This document shows, piece after piece, positions 15,548-26,221 of a stretch of 64,000 bases of DNA. The notes under the pieces were generated by a model that saw only the letters and a program-made list of their open reading frames with translations, ran no database searches and had not been told where the DNA came from. Numbering within the stretch: the first letter of the stretch is position 1; each line of letters starts with the position of its first letter. Location: positions 1 through 64,000 of the forward strand of contig CAMPDV010000126.1 in NCBI GenBank assembly GCA_946699065.1, written 5' to 3'. The translations under genes and the position numbers were made by a program. Source of the DNA: Loxodes magnus. Lineage: Eukaryota > Ciliophora > Karyorelictea > Loxodida > Loxodidae.

Positions 15548-15832
15548 TGAATTTCGGACTGCAACTTCTTGCAGTTTACGATCCCAACACTGCCTTCATT
15601 GGATATCATGATATCCTGTTGCATTCGAAAAGCAGCTGCAAAGTGAGCTCCATCGCTATGGGCTGCCAGGCTTCAATCCCCTACCAGGAGTGGATAATCA
15701 AGAGGAAGTCGTTCCCTTGCAAAGGTTGACTTCGACCAGGGACTTTCTCACTTCAGGAAAGGAACTTGTTCCTAGCCATAAAACCAGAAAGTATGATTCA
15801 GAAGGTCAATCTCTGCTCCCACCATCTTTTTA
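15548..15832 (+). mobile_element. dispersed element D, copy 1 (diverged)
   Basis: A GC-richer stretch of about 285 bp in AT-rich surroundings. It matches, in diverged form, the copies at 37,157-37,463 and 55,880-56,193 on the opposite strand. Shared blocks include GAGCTCCATCGCTATG, GGAAAGGAACTTGTTCCT and CTCCCACCATCTTTT. The block AGGAACTTGTTCCT is a perfect short inverted repeat. Short open frames are interrupted differently in the copies, so it is probably non-coding. This copy lies immediately beyond the satellite edge. Confidence 0.75.
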
Positions 15833-15959
15833 ACTATCATTTCTTACTTTTCTTAGCATATTTTTATTTTATTTATTTAATCATTATTTTTTAAAATATT
15901 TCTTGTTAGTAGATTATTTTTTTTTTTTTGTATGTCAAGATTTTTTTTCTTCTTTTATT

Positions 15960-16745
15960 AACTCTAAAAATCAAAATATTTCATAACCCAAAAACCAAAA
16001 AAATTATCACAACCCAATTCAAAAAAAATTAGCACAACCCAAAATCAAAACATTTCGAAGCCAAAATCAAAAATTATATCCTTCATCTTTTTTAATCCCA
16101 TTTTTTTTTCAAAACCCTTTTATATTTTGAAACTTTTTTTGAAAATTTGTTCCTTTCTGACCTTTATCTATCACGATTTCCCCCAGTTAGTTCCGTCCGA
16201 AAAAAGTCTTGCAGTGTAAAAAGCTGAGCAAAAAAACAAAATTAAATTTTTCACGATTTAATGCTTTAAATACTCTTATTAGCCTTTCATTTAGCTCTAA
16301 AAATCAAAAAAAATACCAAAACCCAATTCTTAAAATTTTTATCTCGAACCAAAATCGAAAATTTTCAAATCAAAAAAAAAAAAACTTGCAAAACCAAAAT
16401 ACAAAATCAAAAGTTTTCAAATCCAATATCGCAAATTTTCAAAACCAATATCAAAATTTTCAAAAACAAAATCAAAATTTTTCAAATCCAATATCAAAAA
16501 AATTCAAATCAAATATCAAAAAAATTCAAAACCAATATCAAAAAAAAATAAAACCAAAATAAAAAAAAATAATCACAAATTTTTTTATTCCAATTTTTTC
16601 AAAACCCTTTTATACTTTAAAATTTTTTCTCAAAAAAAATTATTCCTTTCTGACCTTCTACTAATCCCGAAATCCCCCAGCTTGTTCCGTCCCAACTCAG
16701 CCCTATAGTGTAAAACGCTGAGCAAAAAAAGGCTTTCGCGTTTTT
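15960..16745. repeat. degenerate A-rich short repeats with a duplicated 110-bp block
   Basis: Two tracts (15,960-16,070 and 16,270-16,560) consist of loose repeats of AAACCAAAATCAAAATTTTC type. Each is followed by a related block of about 110 bp (about 16,140-16,265 and 16,610-16,760) containing CCTTTCTGACCT, a CCCCCAG block and GTGTAAAA.GCTGAGC. This gives a unit of roughly 480 bp present twice. The open frame at 16,209-16,562, made almost only of N, K, Q and F, is a product of this composition and is not called a gene. Confidence 0.7.
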
Positions 16746-16879
16746 CACGATTTCAGGGCTTCTAACTCATGCTAATTTAATCTGCTTCACATTCAAATGT
16801 AGTATTCTACTTTTTTCCTATCGGAAAATTACATTGTGCAACTTAAAAGTTATAACAAACGTAATTAAATTTTATAACA

Positions 16880-17345
16880 AATTAAAAAAAACTTTGCGCT
16901 ATCACATAACTCAAAAAAATTCTAAGACTATAATATAAAATTAAAAATTTTTTTGCTCTAGTGCATAACTCGAAAATTTTTCCAACACTAAAAATCGAAA
17001 TTATTTAGCTGAGTATATACCTCAAAAAATTTTCCTGACACTTTAAAATTTGCAATTTTTTTAGCTAAGTACATACTTCACAAATTTTTTGACACTAGAA
17101 AAATTTAAATTTTTTAGTCTAGTATGTACTTCAAAAAAATTTCGTAACACTTTAAAATTTAAAACTTTTTAACTTTAGTAAATAGCTCGAAAAATTTTCT
17201 TAACACTTGAAAATTAAACTATATTTGCTCTAGTACGAACTCAAAAAATTTTTTCTAACACTAGAAAAATTTAAAAATTTTATCTTTAGTACATACCTCA
17301 AAAATTTTTTCTAGTACTAAAGAAATTTCGTAAATACTCTAACAT
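16880..17345. repeat. degenerate tandem array, about 8 units of 55-60 bp
   Basis: Eight successive units share the order CTCTAGTACATACCTCAAAA, TTTTTCTAACACTAGAAAA and an A/T spacer, each diverged by several substitutions and small indels. They lie downstream of the WD40 gene on its 3' side. No coding sense or known family was recognised. Confidence 0.8.
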
Positions 17346-17391
17346 TTTATTTTAACTTAAATTAAAACTTTTATTGAAAAAAAAAAAGTTC

Positions 17392-17438
17392 AAAAAAAGA
17401 CTTAGGAAAATTTCTGAAATTTTTCTAAGTCTTTTTTT
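17392..17438. terminator. long near-perfect hairpin 3' of the WD40 gene
   Basis: AAAAAAAGACTTAGGAAAA pairs with TTTTTCTAAGTCTTTTTTT across a short loop, giving a stem of about 20 bp ending in T runs. It lies about 210 bp past the stop of the minus-strand WD40 gene. A role in 3' processing or termination is a guess; it may be an isolated inverted repeat. Confidence 0.4.
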
Positions 17439-17649
17439 ACTTAAAATAATATTAAAAAGAAGACCATACTTAATTGGAATAAAGACTTAAAAAATTTAAT
17501 TTTTTAAATGTAAAAATTAAATAGTTTAAATAGTTTAAAATCGAATAGATCACTTGATAAATCTCTATCTGTCCTCCACACTCATTGTAGTATTAGACAT
17601 TACGCAATTCTTAAAACTTAAACCATAGTCAGAATATACTTTATTCCAG

Positions 17650-19937
17650 TCAGTCTAAATAATTAATAGCTGCTAGAATTGAACTTACCTATTATTAGTT
17701 ATTAGCCTATTCTCCATTCAATATCCTTCCTAAGTTCCATCTTCGAATGTTGTAGTCTTTTGATTAAGGTGAACCATATCAATATGCTAACTTGTCTCCG
17801 TTACTCGATACCAACCATTAGTTGTCCCTAGATAATGATAAACTACCCACTGTGTCCGTATGACCCAATAGTACACAGATACATTATCCATTATTGATAT
17901 TTCATATTCTTATTGTCTTGTCATATGATCCAGATAAGATATACTTGTTGTTGCTCGAGAATATTACCGAAGTGACATAAGATGAGTGTCCCGATAAGAC
18001 TATTGTACAAGACAGAGTTCGAGAGTTCCATAAACGAATAGTTTAGTCTCACGATCCAGATATGATGAACTCTGAATCACTGGATATAGCCACAGATAAT
18101 ATAGAACTAGTGTGACCACTCATGGTCTTACAGGTACCTGTCTTGACGTCCCATAGTCTCACCGTCCTATCTCACTTCCCGATACGATGAACTCTGAATC
18201 ACTGGATATAGCCACAGATCATACAGAACTAGTGTGACCACTCATGGTCTTACAGGTACCTGTCTTGACGTCCCATAGTCTCACCGTCTTATCATAACTT
18301 CCCGATAAGATGAACTCTGAATCACTGGATATAGCCACAGCATATACAAAACTAGTGTGACCACTCATGGTCTTACAGGTACCTGTCTTGACGTCCCATA
18401 GTCTCACCGTCTAATCTTAACTTCCCGATACGATGAACTCTGAATCACTGGATATAGCCACAGATCATACCTAACTAGTGTGACCACTCATGGTCTTACA
18501 GGTACCTGTGGCTATGTTGTAGAGTCTTAGAGTTTTGTCATCAGAGCCAGATACTATTAAGTTAGAGTTTGGTGAGATGGCAACTGAAGTGACTGAGCTT
18601 GTGTGTCCAGTGAATATGTGTGGGTGCTCAGAAGTTATGGATGAGAGGTTAGCGTTGGAGAGGTCACAGTTGATGAATTTAGTGTTACGCAGGTTGGCGG
18701 TAGTTAAATTAGAGTTTGAGAAGTTACAGGAGGTGAATGTGGTGTCAGATATGTCCGAGTTGGTAAAGTCGATGTTTTGAAAGTTAAGTTGACTGAATTA
18801 GAGGTTTAAGTAATTAAGCATTGTTAAGGCATTTGCTGCTGCTACTTTTATTTTTGGTTGATTCTTTGCTAAATTCAGAATCTATAAAAGATTTTGATGG
18901 TTTTTCTCAGATTTTATTTGAATTAAATCATAAAGAATCATTGATTTTTGGCAAATGCTGATTTTGTTCAAAGGATTGTTCAAAATGGTGTTCATGTCGA
19001 TTTAATTGTTTTTGAATTCGTTAAGGATATTTTAAAGGTTCTGAATGCTTTCGATTTTGAGTTCTTAGATAGGCTACTTTGCTATTTTGACTGGCTATAT
19101 TTATTAAGGTATTTGCTATTAGATACTCTTCTAAACGTCTTATCTTTATACTTGATCTTTGACTTCTTCTTAAGGCTATTTTTTTGCTTACTTTTGCTAA
19201 GCAGAATTTTATTGCTCAATATATTTGCTTGTAACTAATGAGAAGTCCTAAAAATTTGGCCTTTATTCTTAATTCATATTCATTACTTCCTACAAGACTT
19301 AGAAAGAAACTTCTTATATTTTCTTAAAATTCTAATTAGTTTCTTATTAAGTTAAATCTCTGACACTATTGATCTTGCTTTATAATCCTTCATACTCTTC
19401 TACTAACTTATTCAAAATTTTTAAGCTGTTGCTGCACTATTGAATAGTTGTTCCTTTGCTTGCCTTTATTTACTAATATCTTTTTCAGATTATATTTATC
19501 TATCTTTAGACTTACTCGATTTGAACAATGCTCGTCTAAAAGATATTAAAATCTTTCTGGTATAAAGTCTATGCAACTTATTTGACTATCATACTGAAAA
19601 GCTTTTAGAAATCTAGGAACGTTTTAAAGATACTTAGCATTTTTTACTTTTATTATTTTGCCTAACTCGATAAGTCTTAAAACAACTAATTTAAATTTGC
19701 TTCATGCTCAAATTTATTTAGCTAAGACAAAAAATATTTTTTGATGTCGAAATTTTTCAGATTTTGTTCCTCTATACTAACTAATATTTTATGAATCTTG
19801 CATTTAATTGTATCACTTATTTAAAAAAAATTTTGAATACATTTTAAACAATGAATACAGCCACAACTTAATATTTTTGGTAATCTTTGATTTTAGTCGA
19901 ATTCTTCTTTGCAACTTTAACAGATAGTTAAATCCAT
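17650..19937 (-). CDS. RING finger / coiled coil / pentapeptide repeat / WD40 protein (one frameshift)
   Basis: About 762 residues, read with TAA/TAG=Q and TGA=W. The N-terminus has C6, C9, C25, C27, C30 and C33 in RING-like spacing (SCGCIHCLKC). A Q/K-rich coiled coil fills about 60-280. A helical segment ending in AAANALTMLNYLNL (about 355-380) leads into pentapeptide repeats (FSQLNFQNIDFTNSDIS..., about 380-435). Seven WD40 blades follow, enough for a full propeller; blades 2-5 are nearly identical in DNA. Trp from TGA occurs at HTSQVWSVAIS and GSWDQTIRLWN. The helical-pentapeptide-WD40 order resembles NACHT-linked WD proteins of ciliates and cyanobacteria (family knowledge), but a RING replaces the NTPase. 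It could act as an E3-ligase adaptor or sensor (inference). A single base is missing in blade 4 near 18,172, shifting the frame. This is either a real lesion or an assembly error in the 126-bp repeat. The stop is TGA at 17,650-17,652. Confidence 0.8.
18108..18510 (-). repeat. 126-bp coding repeats (WD40 blades)
   Basis: About three nearly identical 126-bp units, each encoding one blade with VRLWDVKTGTCKTMSGHTS. Nucleotide identity is so high that recent tandem duplication or gene conversion is likely. The unit centred near 18,172 is one base short. Confidence 0.9.
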
Positions 19938-20261
19938 TACTTATAATAGACTTAAGAAAAGTTTCGCAATAAATACCATATATTACAGTGAAATTAAAAT
20001 TGATAAAAAATAAATATTATTTAAAAATAAGAATTTATCAAAATTAGTAATTAATTTTGATTAAAAAAAATAAAAAATAAAAAAAATTTTGTCAATTACA
20101 AGAAATCAAATTATTAAAAAATGTAAAAATTTTCAAGAAAATAATTTTTTCTAAAATGTTTTTAAAGTCTAACATATAAATTCACTTATACGTAAAAAGC
20201 AAAATAATATGTCTGTATAATATAGCTTAAATTATACATAATTATTCCAAAAAAAGTTTAG

Positions 20262-20717
20262 AAAATAAATCAATTTAATTCTAGAGTGCGTAGCACTCTC
20301 ATTGGTGAGCAGCTCTTTAAAAAAAAATGTTTCATACTGACAAGAATTTTTGTTACTGATAAAATTATCAGATACTGATAAATCTTGTTCAATACTGATA
20401 TAATTTAAGAATACTCGTAATCTTTTCTACTTGCTGGAGGTCTAAGGACATGGCAGGATTATGTCTCATTGCATCACCAAAACAGAGGACGACATGTGTC
20501 AATTATGGGTACTTAAATTCCCCACCTCTGATGAAGCTCGCAATATTATTTCTTTTTCGTTCCAGAATTAAATCTAAACTAAGCCAGTGCCGAAGGTCTA
20601 AGAATCTTATGTCTCGAGGCCAAACCAAAGCAGAGGAAGACATAAAGTCGATTATGGGTACTTAACTTCCCCAACCTCTGATGAAGACGACCTTGTTGTT
20701 CACCTTCGAACAACTAT
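20262..20717 (-). mobile_element. SINE-like element A, copy 1
   Basis: In element orientation (minus) the body starts near GTTCGAAGGTGAAC. It contains two related half-units, each with GGGTACTTAA on the plus strand and CCTCTGATGAAG nearby, then several ATACTGATAA motifs. It ends in the common hairpin (AGAGCTG...GCACTCT-type) and an AAAT-rich tail at 20,262-20,280. Other copies are at 40,092-40,606 and 60,929-61,437. A 66-71 residue frame in the opposite direction (MAGLCLIASPK...) recurs in all three copies, but is most simply explained by copy identity. Confidence 0.85.
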
Positions 20718-20896
20718 ATAATAAGTAATTATTATGTAATAAAATCCAAAAATTAAAAAAAAACGTTTTTAAGAAATTTATTTATAACACTGCAAAAAAA
20801 ACTTATTAAAGATTATTACTACTCGATAAAATCTTAATTAAAATTTTTTTTTAAAAATAAATATAAAATGTTTAAAAAATATATAAAAGTTGAAAT

Positions 20897-21262
20897 ATAT
20901 AAATAAATTGGATTATAAAGTGCGTAGCACTCTCATTGGTGTGCAGCTCTTTAAATTAATTTTATTTAATGCCGAAAAATATTATTTATAGGTCTCTCTT
21001 TTCTCTCTTTCCTTGTTTTCTCTTCCTGCAGTACGTCCCTGTAATTTTTTCTAAAGTATAGGATGCAATATGTGATTACGGGTACATCTTTCCCGACCTA
21101 TGATGAAGAAAGTTTCCTCCTGGCATTCAGAGTTCTCCAACTTGCTACATCTTCCTTATCTTGTTATTAATTTCTCTTCTTCCTATTTATCCTCCGTCCG
21201 CGCTAATTTTTTTTTAGTTGCCAAGCAGCAACCGAAGGAAAAGCTTTCCACCCTATTTAAAA
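20897..21262 (-). mobile_element. SINE-like element E, copy 1
   Basis: About 365 bp, minus orientation. The 5' end lies near TTAAATAGGGTGGAAAGCTT. A core of GTACCCGTAATCACATATTG and TTCATCATAGGTCGGG is distantly like the half-unit of element A. The element ends in the same terminal hairpin (20,918-20,953) plus an AAAT tail. The second copy is at 60,304-60,668. It lies directly upstream of element A copy 1 on the same strand. Confidence 0.85.
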
Positions 21263-21782
21263 TATTACATAAAATAAAATATAATTGACAAAAATTAACA
21301 AAATAAAAAATAAAAGCTCTTATCTTTTCTTAAAAAAAATGACAATAAAAATATATAAAAATATATAAAAATATATAAAAATAAATAAAAATAAATAAAA
21401 ATAATTTCATAAGTAAATAGTTTGTGTTCGATATATATAATTTATATTAGCATAAATAAATACTTTTTGCTCCTGATAGTTTATTTTATAGTACTTATAT
21501 AATTAATTAAATTTTTTTCATAAAAAGATTTATTACGTACTTTTCTCAAGTATTTATTTTGTTCATTTTTACTTTTGATAGATACTTTTCAAAAATTTCT
21601 ACTTTGTATTCATAGTAACCCATTTTTTATTCTTTTACTTAGTATATATATTTTGTAGATATAACACAATTTAGTTTATTTACATAAGTTAATAATTTTT
21701 TTCATTGATACTTATTTGTGTTTTCATAAGTAAACACTTTGCGATCATTTGAGATATTTTATATTATTATATATAATATAAA
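21263..21782. other. AT-rich spacer
   Basis: Short ATAAATAAAAATA runs and A/T-rich DNA, with no gene or element recognised. Confidence 0.5.
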
Positions 21783-22215
21783 ATGAATGTCGACTGCTGT
21801 CAGGAGAACTAGTAGGTAATCTGGTGCAGTATATAATGCATTGCGAATAATCTCGCACTAGATGCCCCAAGGGGAAGGGTTGATAAGCTATGTTGAGACA
21901 AGCCTAACTTACCCTAAGGGTTATCTCTTGCAGTATGAAAGTTTGACTGTCGGGCATTCTAATTAATGACTTAATGACTAATTCTAATTTGTATCTTATT
22001 CAAGAAGACTGAGGTATTTGATTCAAGATTTAAGAATAATTTTTAATAAGTAGATTCCCCATTTAGATGAGTTGACGTGACTCATTAGACTAGAAGAATT
22101 TTAACAAGAAGCATGAGGAAACTTTTTTTTCTTAATATTAAATATTAATATTGAAAGAGCTGCGCGCCAACGAGGTGTTACGCGCTCTATAATCCTCTTT
22201 ATTTATTTATTCTGG
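21783..22215 (+). mobile_element. SINE-like element B, copy 1
   Basis: About 430 bp. The GC-richer first half carries GCATTGCGAATAATCTCGCA (a GCGA/TCGC hairpin), CTAACTTACCCTAAGGGTT and GCAGTATGAAAGTTTGACTG. An AT-rich second half follows, with GATGAGTTGACGTGACTCATT (inverted repeat). It ends in the shared hairpin AGAGCTGCGCGCCAACGAGG..GCGCTCT and a TTTATTTATTTATT tail. The second copy is at 39,648-40,080. The structured first half could derive from a small RNA, but no source RNA was recognised. Confidence 0.85.
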
Positions 22216-22900
22216 CATAAGTAAATGATTTTTTTTAATGATATCTTTTTTAATTACTTAACATAAGTACATATTCGATTTCATGATAACTTTGATTGAT
22301 TACTGTTAATAAGTAAAAATTTGTGTTCTTTTTAACCTCCATGTTTTAAATTTTTTTCTATTTTTCTTTTCAAGTTTATAGTTATATGACGGAAAAAGGC
22401 GATATCTATATATTTTATTCTTTTTTACTTCTTACTGGAAAAATTACGGTTTTAGAAATAAATTCTTTTATATTTTTTAGATTTATTTTTCCTGTTCTTT
22501 TTGTTTACAACAATTATTTTTTACTGATTTTTTTCTGTGACCATATTTTTTCTTTTTTATGCACTTCATTTTTCTTAGGTTATAGACTTTTCTTAAATAA
22601 AATTAATTTTTTAACGGATAATTTTACATTTTAAATAAAATTATTAATCTTTGATTACTTTTGATAAATTTTTTTTAATTTAATATAAATAATTAAATAA
22701 ATAAATAAAGAAGATTTATTTAGATAAGATAGGTAAGATAGGTAAGATAAAATTCGATAAGATATAAAAAATTATTAAATCCATTAATTCCGTTACTTAT
22801 ATTAAAATTTATAAATTTACAAAACTAATATTATTTGCTCCGCAGCGAATCCTTTTTTGATTCTTTTTAAGTTTCTTTTTATAAGTTTTTACTTTAAGTT
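22216..22900. other. AT-rich spacer
   Basis: Low-complexity A/T sequence with a GATAAGATAGGTAAGATAG microrepeat near 22,720. No gene is supported. Confidence 0.5.
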
Positions 22901-22949
22901 CCATATCTTATGACACTGATAGATGCTAATTTTTTACATTTGATTTCCA

Positions 22950-23660
22950 ATTTTTTAATTATTACTACTGATTTGTTTATTCTCTGTTTCAGTTGGGTTT
23001 GGAACAAGGTTTCAATCACTCTGAATATTGAGATTGTTCTATTTTGGATACATCCAGTTAATTTTCCTCATCTAGCTTCTATGTAAGTTTCTGGCTAAGA
23101 TGCTTGAGATTGTTTAACTATTCCTGGAGATTGAAAAAAATTATTTCAATTTAAGCAATATAGATCTACTTCCATATGAAAACATCTCTTATAATTAGTT
23201 CAAATGAAATTTAACAAAAAGACTCTAACTATTCTCTATGTGACTCTTAATTGGCAATCTACTTACAGTAAAAATTTAAAGATAATTTAGTAGATGAAGT
23301 TAGTATAAAAAATAGAAAATTTAATAAGAAGATGCAGATTTTTCATAATTTAAGTAAAAGTTAGAGAACAAAAGTAGAATAATCTTCAGAATAAAATTTA
23401 TTTTTTTATTGCAATCTTTATAGAAAAAAGCAATTTAAGAGCATGAATTTGATATAGATAATGATAAATAGAAATAAATTACATTAAAAGATAAACTAGT
23501 TTGGAAAAATATACGATATGATGAAGAATATTTGGAAATTTTCATAAATATTATGAAAAAAGGAATGATAACTGTCAAATTTAATATATTGATAATGAAT
23601 ACATAGTCTTTAAAGTGATTAACCTTTTGATGTGTAAAGCCACTATAATCAATATTATTT
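22950..23660 (+). other. possible degenerate coding region
   Basis: With the altered code, protein-like stretches occur in more than one frame, for example NHSEYWDCSILDTSSQF near 23,020 and LKDKLVWKNIRYDEEYLEIF near 23,480-23,540. They do not join without frameshifts and no domain was recognised. It may be a decayed gene upstream of the phosphatase, or chance openness, because only TGA would interrupt a frame. Confidence 0.25.
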
Positions 23661-24020
23661 TTATTTTATTAGGTTATTAATCTTTTAACAATTTAATTAA
23701 TACACATAACAAAAACAAAACTTAATTAAATAAATAAAAAATAATTAAAAGATAATTAAAAATAATTAACAAAAAAGTAAATTAAAGTTATGTAATTGTT
23801 AAAATAAAAAGCTATCTATTTATTTTAGGCCGACTTGCAATTGATGCTTATAAGTTTTATTTCTAATAAATTAATTGTGTATAATATTTATTTCCAAATA
23901 GTTTAAATTAAAAAATTAATATAGAAAACCTTAGGAGAAATTATTTAATTGAATTAAGTTTCTTTATCTATAGATAAATGTTCTAATGATTGGATATTTA
24001 ATATTTTATTTCAATTATTT

Positions 24021-25181
24021 ATGAAAAAATTAAGATAGATTGTTGCTCTTTTCAGACACGGAGCAAGAGTCCCATTGAAACAACTTGATTTCGATAGAAC
24101 TAAATGACCTCGTGAGGAAGCCTAACTTACCCCTAAAGGTTGATTTTAGCTTCTTTAAAAAGGAAAACAGTTTTAAAATTAAGGAAAATAACTAAATCTA
24201 TAGCAAGTATTTGATAAAAATGAAGTAATGATAAGAAGTTCTGATAACTTAAGAACTTAAGAGAGTGCTGATGCTTTTCTTAGAGGGCTATATTAATATC
24301 CCTTAGATGAGTTGAAAGTAAAATAATTACCTTATAACTAAAATGAGGCTTAAGAAAAAAACCTAGAGAATTAGGACAAGTAATTTAAAATTCCTTCTCT
24401 AATTTTTCCTTAAATCGTTTATAAGAAAAATGAAGATTTCATCTTAAAACCTTATTTGGCAATAAAAGAAATATAAGTTTTAAGCGAAGAAGCAACAAAA
24501 TCTTAATACATAAAAAAGATTCTTTACTAGAATTAAAATTTCTTCAATAATATTGGCTTAAAGATAGGAGAGGAAATTAAAGACTTGGAGAAAGCTATGG
24601 AAGTTTATGATACCTTAACGTGTATTAAGTTTGAAAGAAATCAAAACATAATTTCTCCAGAGGAATTAAGAAAAATGGAAGATTTAGTATGCTCTTTTTA
24701 TTTTAATGAGTTTTCTTACTCTAAGCACTTATTAAATCTGTGCACGAAAGGATTTTTTTAAGATTTAATATTTCATATGGATACATCTTAAGTTAATAAA
24801 GATTGATACAAACTTGCTCTATATTTTGGACATGATAGTATAATGATAGCTATTTTAGAGCAAATTAAAATATGAAATTTTAGGCATCCAAACTTTGCAT
24901 CAAGTTTGGTATTTTAACTATGGGAGGAACAAGAAAAAAATTAGTTTACTGTAGAAATTGAATATAATGGTGAGCGATAAAGGATTCCTATCGAAACAGA
25001 AAGGTGTGAATATAAGGAGTTTAAAGATTATGTTAACAATATTCTCGAAGACTAAGTATAATAAATAAATTTATCTATCCTTTTTTAATAAATAGTTCTT
25101 CTTCTTAATAAATATACAAGCTTAATAAATAACTTTTAGTTTTTATTTATTATAAATAATATAATTCTAAAAAGAGATTGA
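24021..25181 (+). CDS. histidine acid phosphatase family protein
   Basis: 386 codons to the first plausible TGA. Family motifs are clear: RHGARVP at 12-18 (catalytic His13), KWPREEAQLTPKGW (Trp29 from TGA), RSSDNLRTQESADAFLRGLY around 75-95, and GHDS with His271-Asp272, the proton-donor pair, followed by the ASSLVFQLW segment. The family hydrolyses phosphate monoesters, and the branch with lysophosphatidate or inositol-phosphate substrates is the likely relative; the substrate cannot be told. No signal peptide is visible, so it is probably cytosolic, unlike secreted acid phosphatases. Homology ends near residue 344, where TAA.GTA.TAA.TAA follows (first TAA 25,053-25,055). If TAA can terminate here the protein is 344 aa; otherwise a poorly conserved tail runs to TGA at 25,179-25,181. 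No intron is required. Confidence 0.85.
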
Positions 25182-25254
25182 ACTTAAAATATTTAAATAT
25201 AATCTAAGTAAATTATTAACTATGTAATAGATATAATAAAAAATATAAGTAATC

Positions 25255-26157
25255 TAGAATTCTTTGCCAAATCTGTTATTTTCTTTATTAAATGATTTAG
25301 ACATTTTACAATATTCTAATTTTTAATTAATATTAGTTTAGATAAAAATAGCTTAATTATTTCCAAAAAGTTTATAAAAAAGTTCTTTATAATTAAATTT
25401 AGCTTGGTCTTTTAAAAAAGCTATAATGCTTTGATAAAAATAGATTTCTAATTGATATATATCTAGGTGTTGTGTTTGAATTCTTCTGATTCTTTCTTAA
25501 AAATTTCCATCTTTTCAATCAAAATTCAAAAATAAATTCTTAAATTTAAAAAATTGATGTTTCTTTATATACTTCCTAGTTTAAAATAATATAAATCCTT
25601 AATAATTCTAAATTTTGATGAAAGTAAAAAGATAGATAAAGCTATTGTCATTTAAATTAAATATAACTAAAAGGAAGAACTTTAAAAGTTAAAGCATTAT
25701 TTTAGATTTATTAAAACTTAAAGTTAAACTAGTTCTAACTATTGCTATTATCTTAATTTACTATTTATAAGAATAATCCTGCTATACTTTATATTTTTCA
25801 TTAAGACTAGTTAAAAAAAGAAAGTCTTTCTTTATATAAACAACTCTAAACTAAACAATTATAAATTAAATCTCTTAATATAATAGTTTATGACTGATTT
25901 AGCATCCTAATAAATACCTTTAAGGAAACAAAGAAAATAAAATTTAGATTATTATTAACAATATCAAACTTATTATCAATAAACTACTTAGCATTTATTA
26001 TATTTAATGATTGCTATTAAATACACCTAGCTAAATTTAATTAAGCTATTAAGGCATTTATTATCCTAGCTGTTGTAAGAACTCATAGAAATTAAAGTTA
26101 ATTTTAGATATAAAAGTTAAAAATTATTTTATAATTAAGAATTTAATTCAAAGCCAT
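25255..26157 (-). other. possible minus-strand gene, unresolved frame
   Basis: Between two plus-strand genes the minus strand has two long frames without TGA. One begins with ATG at 26,157 (MALNQILNYK...). The other gives QTQHLDIYQLEIYFYQSIIA and FLKDQAKFNYKELFYKLFGNN near 25,350-25,480 and ends GKEF before TAG at about 25,256. The second stretch has balanced composition and looks coding. No family was recognised and no TGA follows before the phosphatase gene, so the extent is uncertain. Confidence 0.3.
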
Positions 26158-26221
26158 CAAAACAGAATGCTTTGCTATATTCTTTATTTTAAATTATTTT
26201 TAGATAAAGAATTACATTAAA

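Noticed and set aside
16209-16562. 117-residue ORF rich in N, K, Q and F
   Set aside because: It is the translation of an A-rich short repeat tract and has no protein-like complexity.
18535-19238. Plus-strand ORFs of 81 and 96 residues
   Set aside because: They are antisense to the RING/pentapeptide/WD40 gene, whose minus-strand frame carries recognisable domains.
20450-20665. Conserved 66-71 residue ORF (MAGLCLIASPK...) in all copies of element A
   Set aside because: It runs against the direction defined by the tail. Its conservation is fully explained by recent copying, the two half-units suggest RNA rather than protein, and its end uses TAA, which is sense in this genome.
20660-20700. 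Hammerhead ribozyme or C/D snoRNA signal (CTGATGA) in elements A and E
   Set aside because: The CTGATGA core is not followed by a helix and GAAA plus cleavage site, and no convincing C/D box pairing with a terminal stem was found.
24021-24080. Signal peptide on the acid phosphatase
   Set aside because: The catalytic RHGARVP begins at residue 12 and only five or six hydrophobic residues precede it.
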